Below the pieces are notes generated by a model, which worked only from the letters and a program-made list of their open reading frames with translations, searched no databases and had not been told where the DNA came from. Below, in pieces: positions 24,578-32,389 of a stretch of 40,923 nt of DNA. Numbering within the stretch: the stretch's first letter is position 1; each line of letters opens with the position of its first letter. This DNA comes from JAJYVT01 sp036796435. GTDB taxonomy: Bacteria; Actinomycetota; Acidimicrobiia; Acidimicrobiales; RAAP-2. The translations under genes and the position numbers were made by a program. The stretch lies in the NCBI GenBank assembly GCA_036796435.1, contig DAIRCY010000012.1, positions 1 to 40,923 on the forward strand. The letters are read 5' to 3'.

Positions 24578-25788
24578 CCGGGACCGGCGCTCGCACCACG
24601 GCTCCCGCGCTCGCCGGGATCCGGGTGCTCGACCTCTCGCGGGTGCTGTCCGGGCCGTTCGCCACCATGGTCCTCGCGGACCTCGGCGCGACAGTCGTGA
24701 AGGTCGAGCACCCCGCACGCGGGGACGACACCCGGCACTGGGGACCCCCGTACCAGGGGACGGAGGCGTCGTACTTCCTCTCGGTCAACCGGTCGAAGCG
24801 CAGCGTGGCGATCGACCTCAAGCACCCCGACGGTCTGGCGCTCGCGCTGCGGCTCGCCGGGCGCGCCGACGTGGTCGTCGAGAACTTCCGCCCCGGCGTC
24901 GCCGCCCGTCTCGGTCTCGGCTACGACGACGTCCGGGCGCAGAACCCCGGCGTCGTCTACGCCTCCATCAGCGGCTACGGCCAGACCGGCCCGATGGCCG
25001 GCCGCCCCGGCTACGACGCCATCGCCCAGGCGGTGAGCGGGATGATGAGCATCACCGGCGAGCCCGGCGGCCCCCCGGTGCGCCCGGGCGTCGCCACCGC
25101 CGACATCGGCGCCGGGATGTGGGCGGTGATCGGCATCCTCGCCGCGCTGCACGTGCGGACGACGACGGGCGAGGGGCAGTGGCTGGACGTGTCCCTGCTC
25201 GACAGCCAGGTCTCGTGGCTGACCTACGTGGCGAGCGGCTACCAGGCGACCGGCCAGACCCCGCAGCGCTACGGCTCCGCCCACCCGACGATCGTCCCCT
25301 ACCAGGCGTTCCCGACGCGAGAGGGCGACCTCATGGTCGCGGTCGGGAACGACGTCCTCTGGCGCCGGTTCGCCGAGACGATCGGGATCGGGGAGGTGGC
25401 GGACGACCCGCGCTTTTCGACGAACCCGGCACGGATCGCCCACCGGGCTGCGCTCGTCGAGATGGTGGCGGCTGCGCTCCTCGCCCGGGACGCCGCGTCG
25501 TGGGAGCTCGCGCTGACCGAGGCGGGCGTGCCGGCGGCGCGCGTCAACACGGTCGACGAGGCGCTGCACCACCCCCAGGTCGTCGCCCGCGAGGACCTGG
25601 TGTCCACGACGCATCCGACGGCGGGGGAGGTCCGCACGCTCGCCACCCCCGTCCGGATGTCCGGGAGCGGGCGGAGACGAGCGGCCGCCCCTCCCACCTT
25701 GGGCCAGCACACCGACGCGGTCCTCTCCGAGCTCGGCCTCGACGACGCCGAGATCGCCCGCCTCCGTCGCGTCGGGGTCGTCGGGTAG
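24574..25788 (+). CDS. CaiB/BaiF family CoA-transferase
   Basis: A 404-aa protein with the class III CoA-transferase pattern: LAGIRVLDLSRVLSGPF and ADLGATVVKVEHPARGDDTRHWGPP at the N-terminus, SVNRSKRSVAIDLK, the catalytic Asp in TADIGAGMWAVIG, and the C-terminal DALHHPQV-like EALHHPQVVARED. It moves CoA between carboxylic acids; the substrates cannot be read from sequence. Start TTG 24574 overlaps the icd stop (TTGA), so translation is probably coupled to icd. Confidence 0.93.
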   Translation: MTGTGARTTAPALAGIRVLDLSRVLSGPFATMVLADLGATVVKVEHPARGDDTRHWGPPYQGTEASYFLSVNRSKRSVAIDLKHPDGLALALRLAGRADVVVENFRPGVAARLGLGYDDVRAQNPGVVYASISGYGQTGPMAGRPGYDAIAQAVSGMMSITGEPGGPPVRPGVATADIGAGMWAVIGILAALHVRTTTGEGQWLDVSLLDSQVSWLTYVASGYQATGQTPQRYGSAHPTIVPYQAFPTREGDLMVAVGNDVLWRRFAETIGIGEVADDPRFSTNPARIAHRAALVEMVAAALLARDAASWELALTEAGVPAARVNTVDEALHHPQVVAREDLVSTTHPTAGEVRTLATPVRMSGSGRRRAAAPPTLGQHTDAVLSELGLDDAEIARLRRVGVVG

Positions 25789-25796
25789 AGGTCAGC

Positions 25797-25841
25797 CGGG
25801 CTGGGCAGCGACGGGCTGGGCAGCGACGGGCTGGGCAGCGA
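25797..25841. repeat. Three 15-bp tandem repeats between convergent genes
   Basis: Three exact copies of cgggctgggcagcga plus a partial fourth lie in the 76-bp gap between the CoA-transferase and metF stop codons. No hairpin with a T-run was seen. Confidence 0.92.
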
Positions 25842-25864
25842 CGGTCTGGGGACCGGCTCGGCTG

Positions 25865-26752
25865 TCAGCCCGCCGCCGAGAGAGTCGGCGCGAGCCCGAG
25901 CGCCCGGTAGATCTCCCGCGTCGCCGTCGAGCGGTTGAGCGTGTAGAAGTGCAGCCCGGGCGCGCCGAAGTCGAGGACCGCCCGGCACAGCTCGGTCGCC
26001 ATCGCGATCCCCTCCGCGCGCACGGCCTCGTCGCCGCCTGCCGCAGCCGCTGCGTGGAGCCGCTCTTGCGCCCGCTCCGGCACCGCCGCGCCCATCTCGG
26101 CCATGCGCGGGATGGACCTGAGCGAGGTCACGGGCATGATGCCCGGAAGGACGGGCTTTTGGAGCCCGCGGCGGGCGAGCTCGTCCACGAGCTCCGCGTA
26201 CTGCTCGGCCTCGAAGAAGAACTGCGTGACGGCGAAGTCGGCCTGCGCCAGCTTCTCGGCCAACCGGTCCCGGTCGGCCCGCAGGTCCGGTGACGCCGGG
26301 TGGCCCGCGGGGTGTGCCGCCACCCCGACCGAGAAGCCCCCGATCGCCCGCGCGAGCTCGACGAGCTCCAGCGCGTGGCGCAGTTCGGTCACCGGCTCGG
26401 CGGCTGTCCCCTCGGTCCGGAGCGGGTCGCCGCCGAGCGCCATCAGGTTCTCGACGCCGGCCTTGCGGTACTCGACGAGGATCTCGGCCAGCTCCAGGCG
26501 GGAGTGCCCGACGCAGGTGAGGTGCGCCATCGGGGTGAGGGTCGTCACGTGCAGCATCGCCGTGACGAGGTCGAAGGTGCGCTTTCGCGACGCGGGGCCG
26601 CCGCGGTAGGTGACCGAGACGAACGACGGCTTGAGCGGCTCGAGCTCGTGGAGCGTGCGCGTGAGGGTGGCCTGCTCCGCGTCGGAGTGCGGGGGGAAGA
26701 ACTCGAACGACCAGGTCCTCCCGGCGCCGAGGAGGTCGGAGATCCGGGCCAC
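25865..26752 (-). CDS. metF: Methylenetetrahydrofolate reductase
   Basis: A 295-aa TIM-barrel flavoprotein. SFEFFPP at the N-terminus contains the conserved Glu of MetF; further motifs are SVTYRGGPASRKRT, MAHLTCVGHS, NLMALGGDP and the FAD/folate region QADFAVTQFFFE. It reduces 5,10-methylene-THF to 5-methyl-THF for methionine synthesis. GTG 26752 lies 9 bp after the folD stop, as last gene of the folate-purine operon. Confidence 0.96.
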   Translation of the reverse strand: MARISDLLGAGRTWSFEFFPPHSDAEQATLTRTLHELEPLKPSFVSVTYRGGPASRKRTFDLVTAMLHVTTLTPMAHLTCVGHSRLELAEILVEYRKAGVENLMALGGDPLRTEGTAAEPVTELRHALELVELARAIGGFSVGVAAHPAGHPASPDLRADRDRLAEKLAQADFAVTQFFFEAEQYAELVDELARRGLQKPVLPGIMPVTSLRSIPRMAEMGAAVPERAQERLHAAAAAGGDEAVRAEGIAMATELCRAVLDFGAPGLHFYTLNRSTATREIYRALGLAPTLSAAG

Positions 26753-26761
26753 CGCCAGATG

Positions 26762-27622
26762 CTAGGGGACCGCGGCGCGCTCGGCGGCGAGCACGCAGTT
26801 GCGCAGGAGCATCGCGCGCGTCATCGGGCCGACCCCCCCGAGGCGGGGCGTGATCCAGCCCGCCACCTCGGCGACCGCCTCCTCCACGTCGGAGAGGACC
26901 TTGCGTCCCTCGAAGGTCGTGCCCGCGCCCACCACCGCCGCGCCCGGCTTCACCATCTCGGGGGTGACGAGCCCTGCCCGGCCAGCCGCCGCAACGACGA
27001 CATCGCCCGACCGCACGATCCCCGCCAGGTCGTCCACCCCGGTGTGGACGACGGTCACCGCGGCGTTGCAGCCGGGGCGTTTCGACGCGAGCAGGAGGGC
27101 GAGCGGCCGGCCGATGGTGAGGCCGCGCCCGATCACCACCGCGTGGCGTCCCTCGACGGGCACGTCGTAGGCGGCGAGGAGCTCCACGATGCCGAGCGGC
27201 GTGCACGGGAGGACGCCGGGATGGTTCGCCACGAGGTGGCCGAGGTTCACGGGGTGGAGCCCGTCGGCGTCCTTGGCGGGATCGACGGCGAGCAGGACGC
27301 GCTGCTCGTCGATGCCTGCGGGAAGCGGCAGCTGCACGATGTACGCGTGGACGCGCGGGTCGGCGTTCAGGCGCGCGACGACGGCCTCGATCTCCTCCTG
27401 GGTCGCCGACGCCGGCAGGTGCTCGTGGACGCTCGTGATCCCGACCTCCGCCGAGTCGGCGATCTTCATCTCCACGTAGCGCGCGCTCGGCGCGTCGTCC
27501 CCGACGAGGACCGTCCCGAGTCCGGGCCGCACGCCGCGCTCCGCGAGGAGAGCGACGCGTCGGACGAGGTCCTCGCGAACCTGCGTGGCGACGCGCTCGC
27601 CGTCGAGGAGGGTGGCGGTCAA
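26762..27622 (-). CDS. folD: Bifunctional methylenetetrahydrofolate dehydrogenase/cyclohydrolase
   Basis: A 286-aa protein of normal FolD length. YVEMKIADSAEVGI contains the catalytic Lys region, QLPLPAGIDEQRVL is the substrate loop, DADGLHPVNLG and PCTPLGIVELL are family signatures, and VVIGRGLTIGRPLALLL is the NADP-binding motif (usual S in GRSxxVG replaced by G). It interconverts methylene-, methenyl- and 10-formyl-THF; the last feeds PurN and PurH encoded just upstream. Start TTG 27622 overlaps the purH stop (TTGA). Confidence 0.96.
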   Translation of the reverse strand: MTATLLDGERVATQVREDLVRRVALLAERGVRPGLGTVLVGDDAPSARYVEMKIADSAEVGITSVHEHLPASATQEEIEAVVARLNADPRVHAYIVQLPLPAGIDEQRVLLAVDPAKDADGLHPVNLGHLVANHPGVLPCTPLGIVELLAAYDVPVEGRHAVVIGRGLTIGRPLALLLASKRPGCNAAVTVVHTGVDDLAGIVRSGDVVVAAAGRAGLVTPEMVKPGAAVVGAGTTFEGRKVLSDVEEAVAEVAGWITPRLGGVGPMTRAMLLRNCVLAAERAAVP

Positions 27623-29121
27623 TGCCGGAAGTGCCGCTCGCCGGTGAGCACCATCGCGATGCCGGCCTGGTCGGCGGCCGCCACGACGTCGCCGTCGCGC
27701 ACCGAACCGCCCGGCTGGGCGACGGCGGCGACCCCGGCGCGCGCGAGCACCTCGAGGCCGTCGGGGAACGGGAAGAAGCCGTCGCTCGCCCCCGCCGCCC
27801 CGGTGGCGCGTGCCCCGGCCTTTGCGACCGCGAGCTCCGCCGCGATGACCCGGGACTGCTGGCCCGCCCCGACGCCGACGGCCTGCTCCCCGGCGACCAC
27901 GACGACCGCGTTGGAGGTCGTCCGCGCCGCCAGCCGCCACGCGAGCACCAGGTCCCTCCACTCGCCCGCCGTCGGCGCGCGCGCCGTCGCCACCTTCCAG
28001 CTGTCGGGCGGGGAGCCGAAGCCGTCGGGACCTTGGACGAGGGCCGCCGCGCCGAGGCTGCGCAGCTGGCGCCCGGGCTCCTCGGGGCTCGGCGCCGACA
28101 GGAGCCGCGTCGCCTTGCGGCGCGCCGCGAGACGCTCGAGGGCGCCCGGCGTGAAACCGGACGCCACGATCACGTCCGCCTGGGGGCCGGCCGCGACGCG
28201 CTCGGCGACCTCGTCGGTCACCTCGCCGCCGAGGGCGACGATCCCCCCGAACGCCGAGACCGGGTCGCCGTCGAGGGCGCGGGCGAAGGCGGTGGCGAGG
28301 TCGTCGGCGACCGCGGCGCCGCACGGGTTGGCGTGCTTCACGATGGCCACGGCCGGCCGGCCGCCGGCGTCGCCCGAGAGCTCGTGGACGAGCCGCCACG
28401 CGGCGTCGGCGTCGAAGATGTTCAGGTAGGAGAGCGCCGTGCCGCCGTGCTGTACGACTCCGTCCCACCACCCCGGCCCCCCGCGGTAGCGGGCGCCCCT
28501 CTGGTGGGGGTTCTCGCCGTAGCGGCAGATCTCCGCCCGCTCGAGCGTGACGTGGAGGGTCGGGGGGAGCGGATCGTCGCCGTCGAGCCACGAGACGATC
28601 GCGGCGTCGTAGGCGGCGGTGTGGGCGAACGCCGCACGGGCGAGCCGGCGGCGCGTCCCGTCGGCGAGCGAGCCGTCACGCCGCAGCTCCTCGAGCACCG
28701 TGGCGTAGTCGTCGGGGGAGGTGACGACGGCCACGTGCGCGTGGTTCTTCGCCGCCGCGCGCACCATGGCGGGGCCGCCGATGTCGATCGTCTCGATCGA
28801 CGGTGACGTCGTGAACGGGTACAGGTTCGACACGACGAGGTCGATCGGCGCGATGCCCTGCGCGGCGAGGTCGGCGAGGTGCGACGGCTCCGATCGGTCT
28901 GCGAGGATGCCGCCGTGGATGCGGGGGTGGAGCGTCTTCACCCGGCCGCCGAGCATCTCGGGGAAGCCCGTGACGTCTGCGACCTGGACGTGCGCGATGC
29001 CGGCGTCGTCGAGGGCCTTCGCCGTGTTGCCGCTCGCGACGAGCTCCCAGCCGAGGTCCGCAAGCCCTCGGGCGAGCTCGACGAGCCCTTCCTTGTCGTA
29101 CACCGAAAGGAGCGCTCTCAC
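27619..29121 (-). CDS. purH: AICAR formyltransferase/IMP cyclohydrolase
   Basis: A 500-aa bifunctional enzyme. The N-terminal IMP cyclohydrolase domain has LLSVYDKEGLVELARGL, GGRVKTLHPRIHGGILA and NLYPF. The C-terminal transformylase domain has RYGENPHQ and the catalytic Lys-His in IVKHANPCGAA. It performs the last two steps of IMP synthesis with 10-formyl-THF. Start GTG 29121 overlaps the purN stop (GTGA) and has a GGGGGGAG ribosome binding site. Confidence 0.97.
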   Translation of the reverse strand: MRALLSVYDKEGLVELARGLADLGWELVASGNTAKALDDAGIAHVQVADVTGFPEMLGGRVKTLHPRIHGGILADRSEPSHLADLAAQGIAPIDLVVSNLYPFTTSPSIETIDIGGPAMVRAAAKNHAHVAVVTSPDDYATVLEELRRDGSLADGTRRRLARAAFAHTAAYDAAIVSWLDGDDPLPPTLHVTLERAEICRYGENPHQRGARYRGGPGWWDGVVQHGGTALSYLNIFDADAAWRLVHELSGDAGGRPAVAIVKHANPCGAAVADDLATAFARALDGDPVSAFGGIVALGGEVTDEVAERVAAGPQADVIVASGFTPGALERLAARRKATRLLSAPSPEEPGRQLRSLGAAALVQGPDGFGSPPDSWKVATARAPTAGEWRDLVLAWRLAARTTSNAVVVVAGEQAVGVGAGQQSRVIAAELAVAKAGARATGAAGASDGFFPFPDGLEVLARAGVAAVAQPGGSVRDGDVVAAADQAGIAMVLTGERHFRH

Positions 29122-29759
29122 GGAGCTCCCCCCGGCCGCAGGCGCGAGGCCGCCGGGCCGGCGACCGGCTCGAGCCCGTCGAGGACGAGCAGGACCGTCT
29201 TCGGGTAGAGCCGACGCTCCACCTCCTTGATCCGTTCGTGCAGCGTCTCTTCGGTGTCTCCGGGCAGCACCGGCACCTCCTCTTGTGCGAGGACGGGTCC
29301 CGCGTCGACCTCCGCGGTCGCCACGTGGACGGTGCACCCGGTCGTCGTGACGCCGGCCGCCAACGCGTCGGCCACGGCGTGCCAGCCGGGGAACGACGGA
29401 AGGAGCGCGGGGTGGGTGTTCAGGATGCGGCTGCCGAAGACGGCCTGCGCGCGTGCGGTGAGGACCGTGCCGAAGCCGGCCATCGCGACGAGGTCGATCG
29501 CCCGTCGCTCGAGCGCGTCGGTGACGGCGTCGGTGTAGCGGTCACGGTCGAAGTCCTGCCCGAAGCCGCCGAAGTCGCGACGGTCCACGAGCACCGCCTC
29601 GACGCCTGCCGACGCGGCGCGCTCGAGCGCGCGGCACGGACGGTCGCCCACGACCACCGAGACGGGGACGCCCGCCTCGAGCATCGCCTGCAGGATGGTC
29701 CCGGTGCCCGAGGCGAGCACGGCGACCCGGCGGGCGCCGAGGCCGCCCGGCGCGTTCAG
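29118..29759 (-). CDS. purN: Phosphoribosylglycinamide formyltransferase
   Basis: A 213-aa protein with VAVLASGTGT (glycinamide-ribotide binding), the catalytic Asn and His in NTHPALLPSFPG, the loop HVATAEVDAGPVLAQEEVPV with the catalytic Asp, and EVERRLYP. It transfers the formyl group from 10-formyl-THF to GAR. The best start is CTG 29759, overlapping the sucD stop as CTGA: the next in-frame start (GTG) would cut into the first beta strand. CTG is rare but fits the run of overlaps in this operon. Confidence 0.94.
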   Translation of the reverse strand: MNAPGGLGARRVAVLASGTGTILQAMLEAGVPVSVVVGDRPCRALERAASAGVEAVLVDRRDFGGFGQDFDRDRYTDAVTDALERRAIDLVAMAGFGTVLTARAQAVFGSRILNTHPALLPSFPGWHAVADALAAGVTTTGCTVHVATAEVDAGPVLAQEEVPVLPGDTEETLHERIKEVERRLYPKTVLLVLDGLEPVAGPAASRLRPGGAP

Positions 29760-30646
29760 CCGAGCTCCTTCACGATCTCCACCATGCGGACCCCGGCCTC
29801 CGTCGGGTTCAGCGCCACGGCCGCGCCGGCTTGGGCGAGCGCCTCCATCTTCGCCTGCGCGGTGCCGACGGAGCCCGAGATGATGGCCCCGGCGTGGCCC
29901 ATCTTGCGGCCCGGCGGCGCGGTGACGCCCGCGATGTAGCAGACGACCGGCTTGGTCAGGTGGTCGGCGATGAACTCGGCGGCGCGCTCCTCTTCGGAGC
30001 CGCCGATCTCGCCGATCATCATCACCGCCTTCGTGTCGGGGTCCTCTTCGAACGCGGCGAGGCAGTCGATGAAGTTCGTGCCGGGCACCGGGTCGCCCCC
30101 GATGCCGACGCACGTCGTCTGCCCCACCCCCTGCTGGGACAGCTCGTGGAGGGCCTGGTAGGTGAGGGTCCCCGAACGGCTCACGATCCCCACGGGGCCG
30201 CCCGCCAGCGCGATGTCCCCCGAGGTGATCCCGATGTTGCACTTGCCCGGGGAGATGATGCCCGGGCAGTTGGGGCCGAGGAGCCGGGTCCCGGGGTGCT
30301 CTTCGACGAGGCGGTTGTAGGTGCGCGCCTCGTCGTGGGCGGGGATCCCCTCGGTGATGCAGACGATGAACGAGATCCCCGCCTCGGCGGCCTCCAGGAT
30401 CGCCTCGGCGGCGAACGGCGGCGGCACGGAGATGAACGACGCGGTGGCGCCGGTCGCCTCGACCGCATCGGCGACGGTCGAGAAGACCGGGATGCCCTCG
30501 ATCTCCTCGCCACCGCGCTTGGGGTTCGTGCCGGCGACGACCTTGGTGCCGTAGGCGCGGTTGCGCAGCCCGTGGTAGAGCCCCTGGCTCGTCGGGCTGA
30601 CCCCCTGGATGACGACCGTCGTCGTCTCGTCGACGAAGATGCTCAC
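29756..30646 (-). CDS. sucD: Succinyl-CoA synthetase alpha subunit
   Basis: A 296-aa protein with the CoA-binding motif VVIQGVSPTSQGLYH, the GPNCPGIISPGKCNIG signature, and the phospho-acceptor His in GHAGAIISGS. With SucC it makes succinate and ATP/GTP from succinyl-CoA. GTG 30646 overlaps the sucC stop (GTGA). Confidence 0.97.
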   Translation of the reverse strand: MSIFVDETTTVVIQGVSPTSQGLYHGLRNRAYGTKVVAGTNPKRGGEEIEGIPVFSTVADAVEATGATASFISVPPPFAAEAILEAAEAGISFIVCITEGIPAHDEARTYNRLVEEHPGTRLLGPNCPGIISPGKCNIGITSGDIALAGGPVGIVSRSGTLTYQALHELSQQGVGQTTCVGIGGDPVPGTNFIDCLAAFEEDPDTKAVMMIGEIGGSEEERAAEFIADHLTKPVVCYIAGVTAPPGRKMGHAGAIISGSVGTAQAKMEALAQAGAAVALNPTEAGVRMVEIVKELG

Positions 30647-31845
30647 GCTCGCTCCTCGCTCCCTCGCGTCCTCGACGCGGCCTGGCCCGGACCCGCTCCC
30701 GCGCCTGCGCCTGCGAGCGCCACCGCCTTGCGCGCAGCCTCGAGCATCGTCGGCTCGGCCATGAGCCGGTCCGAGAGATGCGGGACCAGGAGCGCGCGGC
30801 CCTCTTGTGCGTTCGTGCCGTCGAGCCGCAGCACGATGGGCGATCGCAACTCGACGCGGCCGAGCGCCTCGATGATGCCCTTCGCCACCTCGTCGACGCG
30901 CGTGATGCCGCCGAAGATGTTGACGAAGATCGCGCGGACCGAAGGATCCGCGTTGATCACCTCGAGGGCGGCGGACATGACGTCGGCGTTCGCTCCCCCG
31001 CCGATGTCGAGGAAGTTGGCGGGCGTGCCGCCCACCTGGTTCACCACGTCGCAGGTGCTCATCGCGAGCCCGGCACCGTTGGCGATGATGCCGACGTCGC
31101 CGTCGAGCCCGATGTAGTTGAGCTCTTTCTCCTTGGCCATCTGCTCGCGCGGGTCGTCGGTCTCGGTCGCCGCGAACTCGTCCCACTCGGGATGGCGGAA
31201 CCTGGCGTTGTCGTCGAGGGTCACCTTGGCGTCGAGGGCGTGGACCCGCCCCTCGGTCGTGAGGATGAGCGGGTTGATCTCCGCGAGGTCGCAGTCGCCC
31301 TCGTCGTAGCAGCGGTAGAGGGCGACGAGCAGCTCGGCGGCCTGCGCGCGGGCGGACTCGTCGAGCGCAGCCTCGTCGACCCAGCGGCGGGCCTCCTCGA
31401 GGTCGAGCCCGCGCACGGGGTCGACGTGGAGCCGCGCGATCGCCCCGGGATTGGTGGCGGCGACCTCTTCGATCTCCACGCCGCCTTCGGCCGAGAGCAT
31501 CCCGAGATGGGTCTTCGCAGGCCGGTCGAGCGTGAAGCTGACGTAGTACTCCTTGGCGATGTCCGAGGCGTGCTCCACCCACAGGCGACGGACCACGTGG
31601 CCCTTTATGTCCATGCCGAGGATGGCCGCTGCGTGGCGCCGGACCTCGTCGGCGTCGGCGGCGAGCTTGATGCCGCCCGCCTTGCCGCGGCCGCCGACCT
31701 TCACCTGGGCCTTCACGACGACCGGGTAGCCCGCGTCCTCGGCCCGGGCGACGGCCTCGTCCACCGTGTCGGCGACCCCGCCGCGCGAGGTCGGGATGCC
31801 GTAGCGGGCGAAGTACCCCTTGCCCTGGTACTCGTAGAGATCCAT
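30643..31845 (-). CDS. sucC: Succinyl-CoA synthetase beta subunit
   Basis: A 400-aa ATP-grasp protein. MDLYEYQGKGYFARYGIP is the typical N-terminus; VKVGGRGKAGGIKLA is the nucleotide-binding loop; CDLAEINPLILT and NIFGGITRVDEVAKGI are family signatures. The last 25 residues form a Gly/Ala-rich, less conserved tail. The ATG at 31845 lies 23 bp after the B12-binding gene. Confidence 0.97.
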   Translation of the reverse strand: MDLYEYQGKGYFARYGIPTSRGGVADTVDEAVARAEDAGYPVVVKAQVKVGGRGKAGGIKLAADADEVRRHAAAILGMDIKGHVVRRLWVEHASDIAKEYYVSFTLDRPAKTHLGMLSAEGGVEIEEVAATNPGAIARLHVDPVRGLDLEEARRWVDEAALDESARAQAAELLVALYRCYDEGDCDLAEINPLILTTEGRVHALDAKVTLDDNARFRHPEWDEFAATETDDPREQMAKEKELNYIGLDGDVGIIANGAGLAMSTCDVVNQVGGTPANFLDIGGGANADVMSAALEVINADPSVRAIFVNIFGGITRVDEVAKGIIEALGRVELRSPIVLRLDGTNAQEGRALLVPHLSDRLMAEPTMLEAARKAVALAGAGAGAGPGQAASRTRGSEERA

Positions 31846-31868
31846 CGAGTGCGGTTTCCCTTTCTGGC

Positions 31869-32285
31869 CTAGACGGCCTGCTGCGCCTCGCGCCGGTCGA
31901 GCGCCTCCTCGAGCCAGGTGCCGATCGACGGGAGCGGCGCCCCGGGCGTGAAGACCTCGGCCACACCCTGGCGCTTCAAGACCGGGACGTCGGCCTCCGG
32001 GATGATCCCCCCCACGATCACGAGGACGTCGGCTCGCCCCTGGGCGGCCAGCTGGTCGACCACCTTCGGGACGAGCGTGAGGTGTGCCCCCGAGAGGAGC
32101 GAGAGGCCGAGCGCATCGGCGTCCTCTTGGACGACGGCATGGACGACCTGCTCAGGCGTCTGGTGGAGGCCGGTGTAGACCACCTCGAATCCGGCGTCGC
32201 GCAGCGCCCGCGCGATGACCTTGGCCCCCCGGTCGTGGCCGTCGAGCCCGGGCTTGGCCACGACCACGCGATAGGGGCGTTTCAT
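31869..32285 (-). CDS. B12-binding small subunit of an acyl-CoA mutase
   Basis: A 138-aa stand-alone cobalamin-binding domain. The lower-ligand motif DGHDRGAKVIARALRDAGF (D-x-H-x-x-G), SLLSGAHLTLVP and VIVGGIIPEADV give the complete B12 Rossmann fold. It pairs with a separate catalytic subunit, which is not in the window. Methylmalonyl-CoA mutase would fit the sucCD genes directly downstream, since its product is succinyl-CoA; isobutyryl-CoA mutase small subunit is the alternative. ATG 32285 has TATCAT 8 nt upstream and no Shine-Dalgarno. It is the probable first gene of the seven-gene operon. Confidence 0.92.
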   Translation of the reverse strand: MKRPYRVVVAKPGLDGHDRGAKVIARALRDAGFEVVYTGLHQTPEQVVHAVVQEDADALGLSLLSGAHLTLVPKVVDQLAAQGRADVLVIVGGIIPEADVPVLKRQGVAEVFTPGAPLPSIGTWLEEALDRREAQQAV

Positions 32286-32293
32286 CGACGGCG

Positions 32294-32299
32294 ATGATA
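32294..32299 (-). promoter_or_regulatory. Weak candidate -10 box for the B12-sucCD-purNH-folD-metF operon
   Basis: Minus strand TATCAT, 8 nt before ATG 32285. It fits a TANNNT box at a slightly long spacing for a leaderless start. Confidence 0.3.
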
Positions 32300-32331
32300 C
32301 GTGGCCTTGGGTGCATGGCTGCCAGCCGGAG

Positions 32332-32377
32332 CCGCCCGCCCCGCCGCGGGCGGGAGCGGTGGGAGGGCCGGCCCTCC
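32332..32377 (-). terminator. Two GC-rich hairpins after the secreted-protein gene
   Basis: A perfect palindrome GGAGGGCCGGCCCTCC (32362-32377) and an 8-bp stem CCGCCCGC/GCGGGCGG with a 6-nt loop (32332-32353) follow the TAA of the secreted-protein gene. There is no T-run, so they are terminator candidates only. Confidence 0.4.
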
Positions 32378-32389
32378 GATGGGCGCCCG

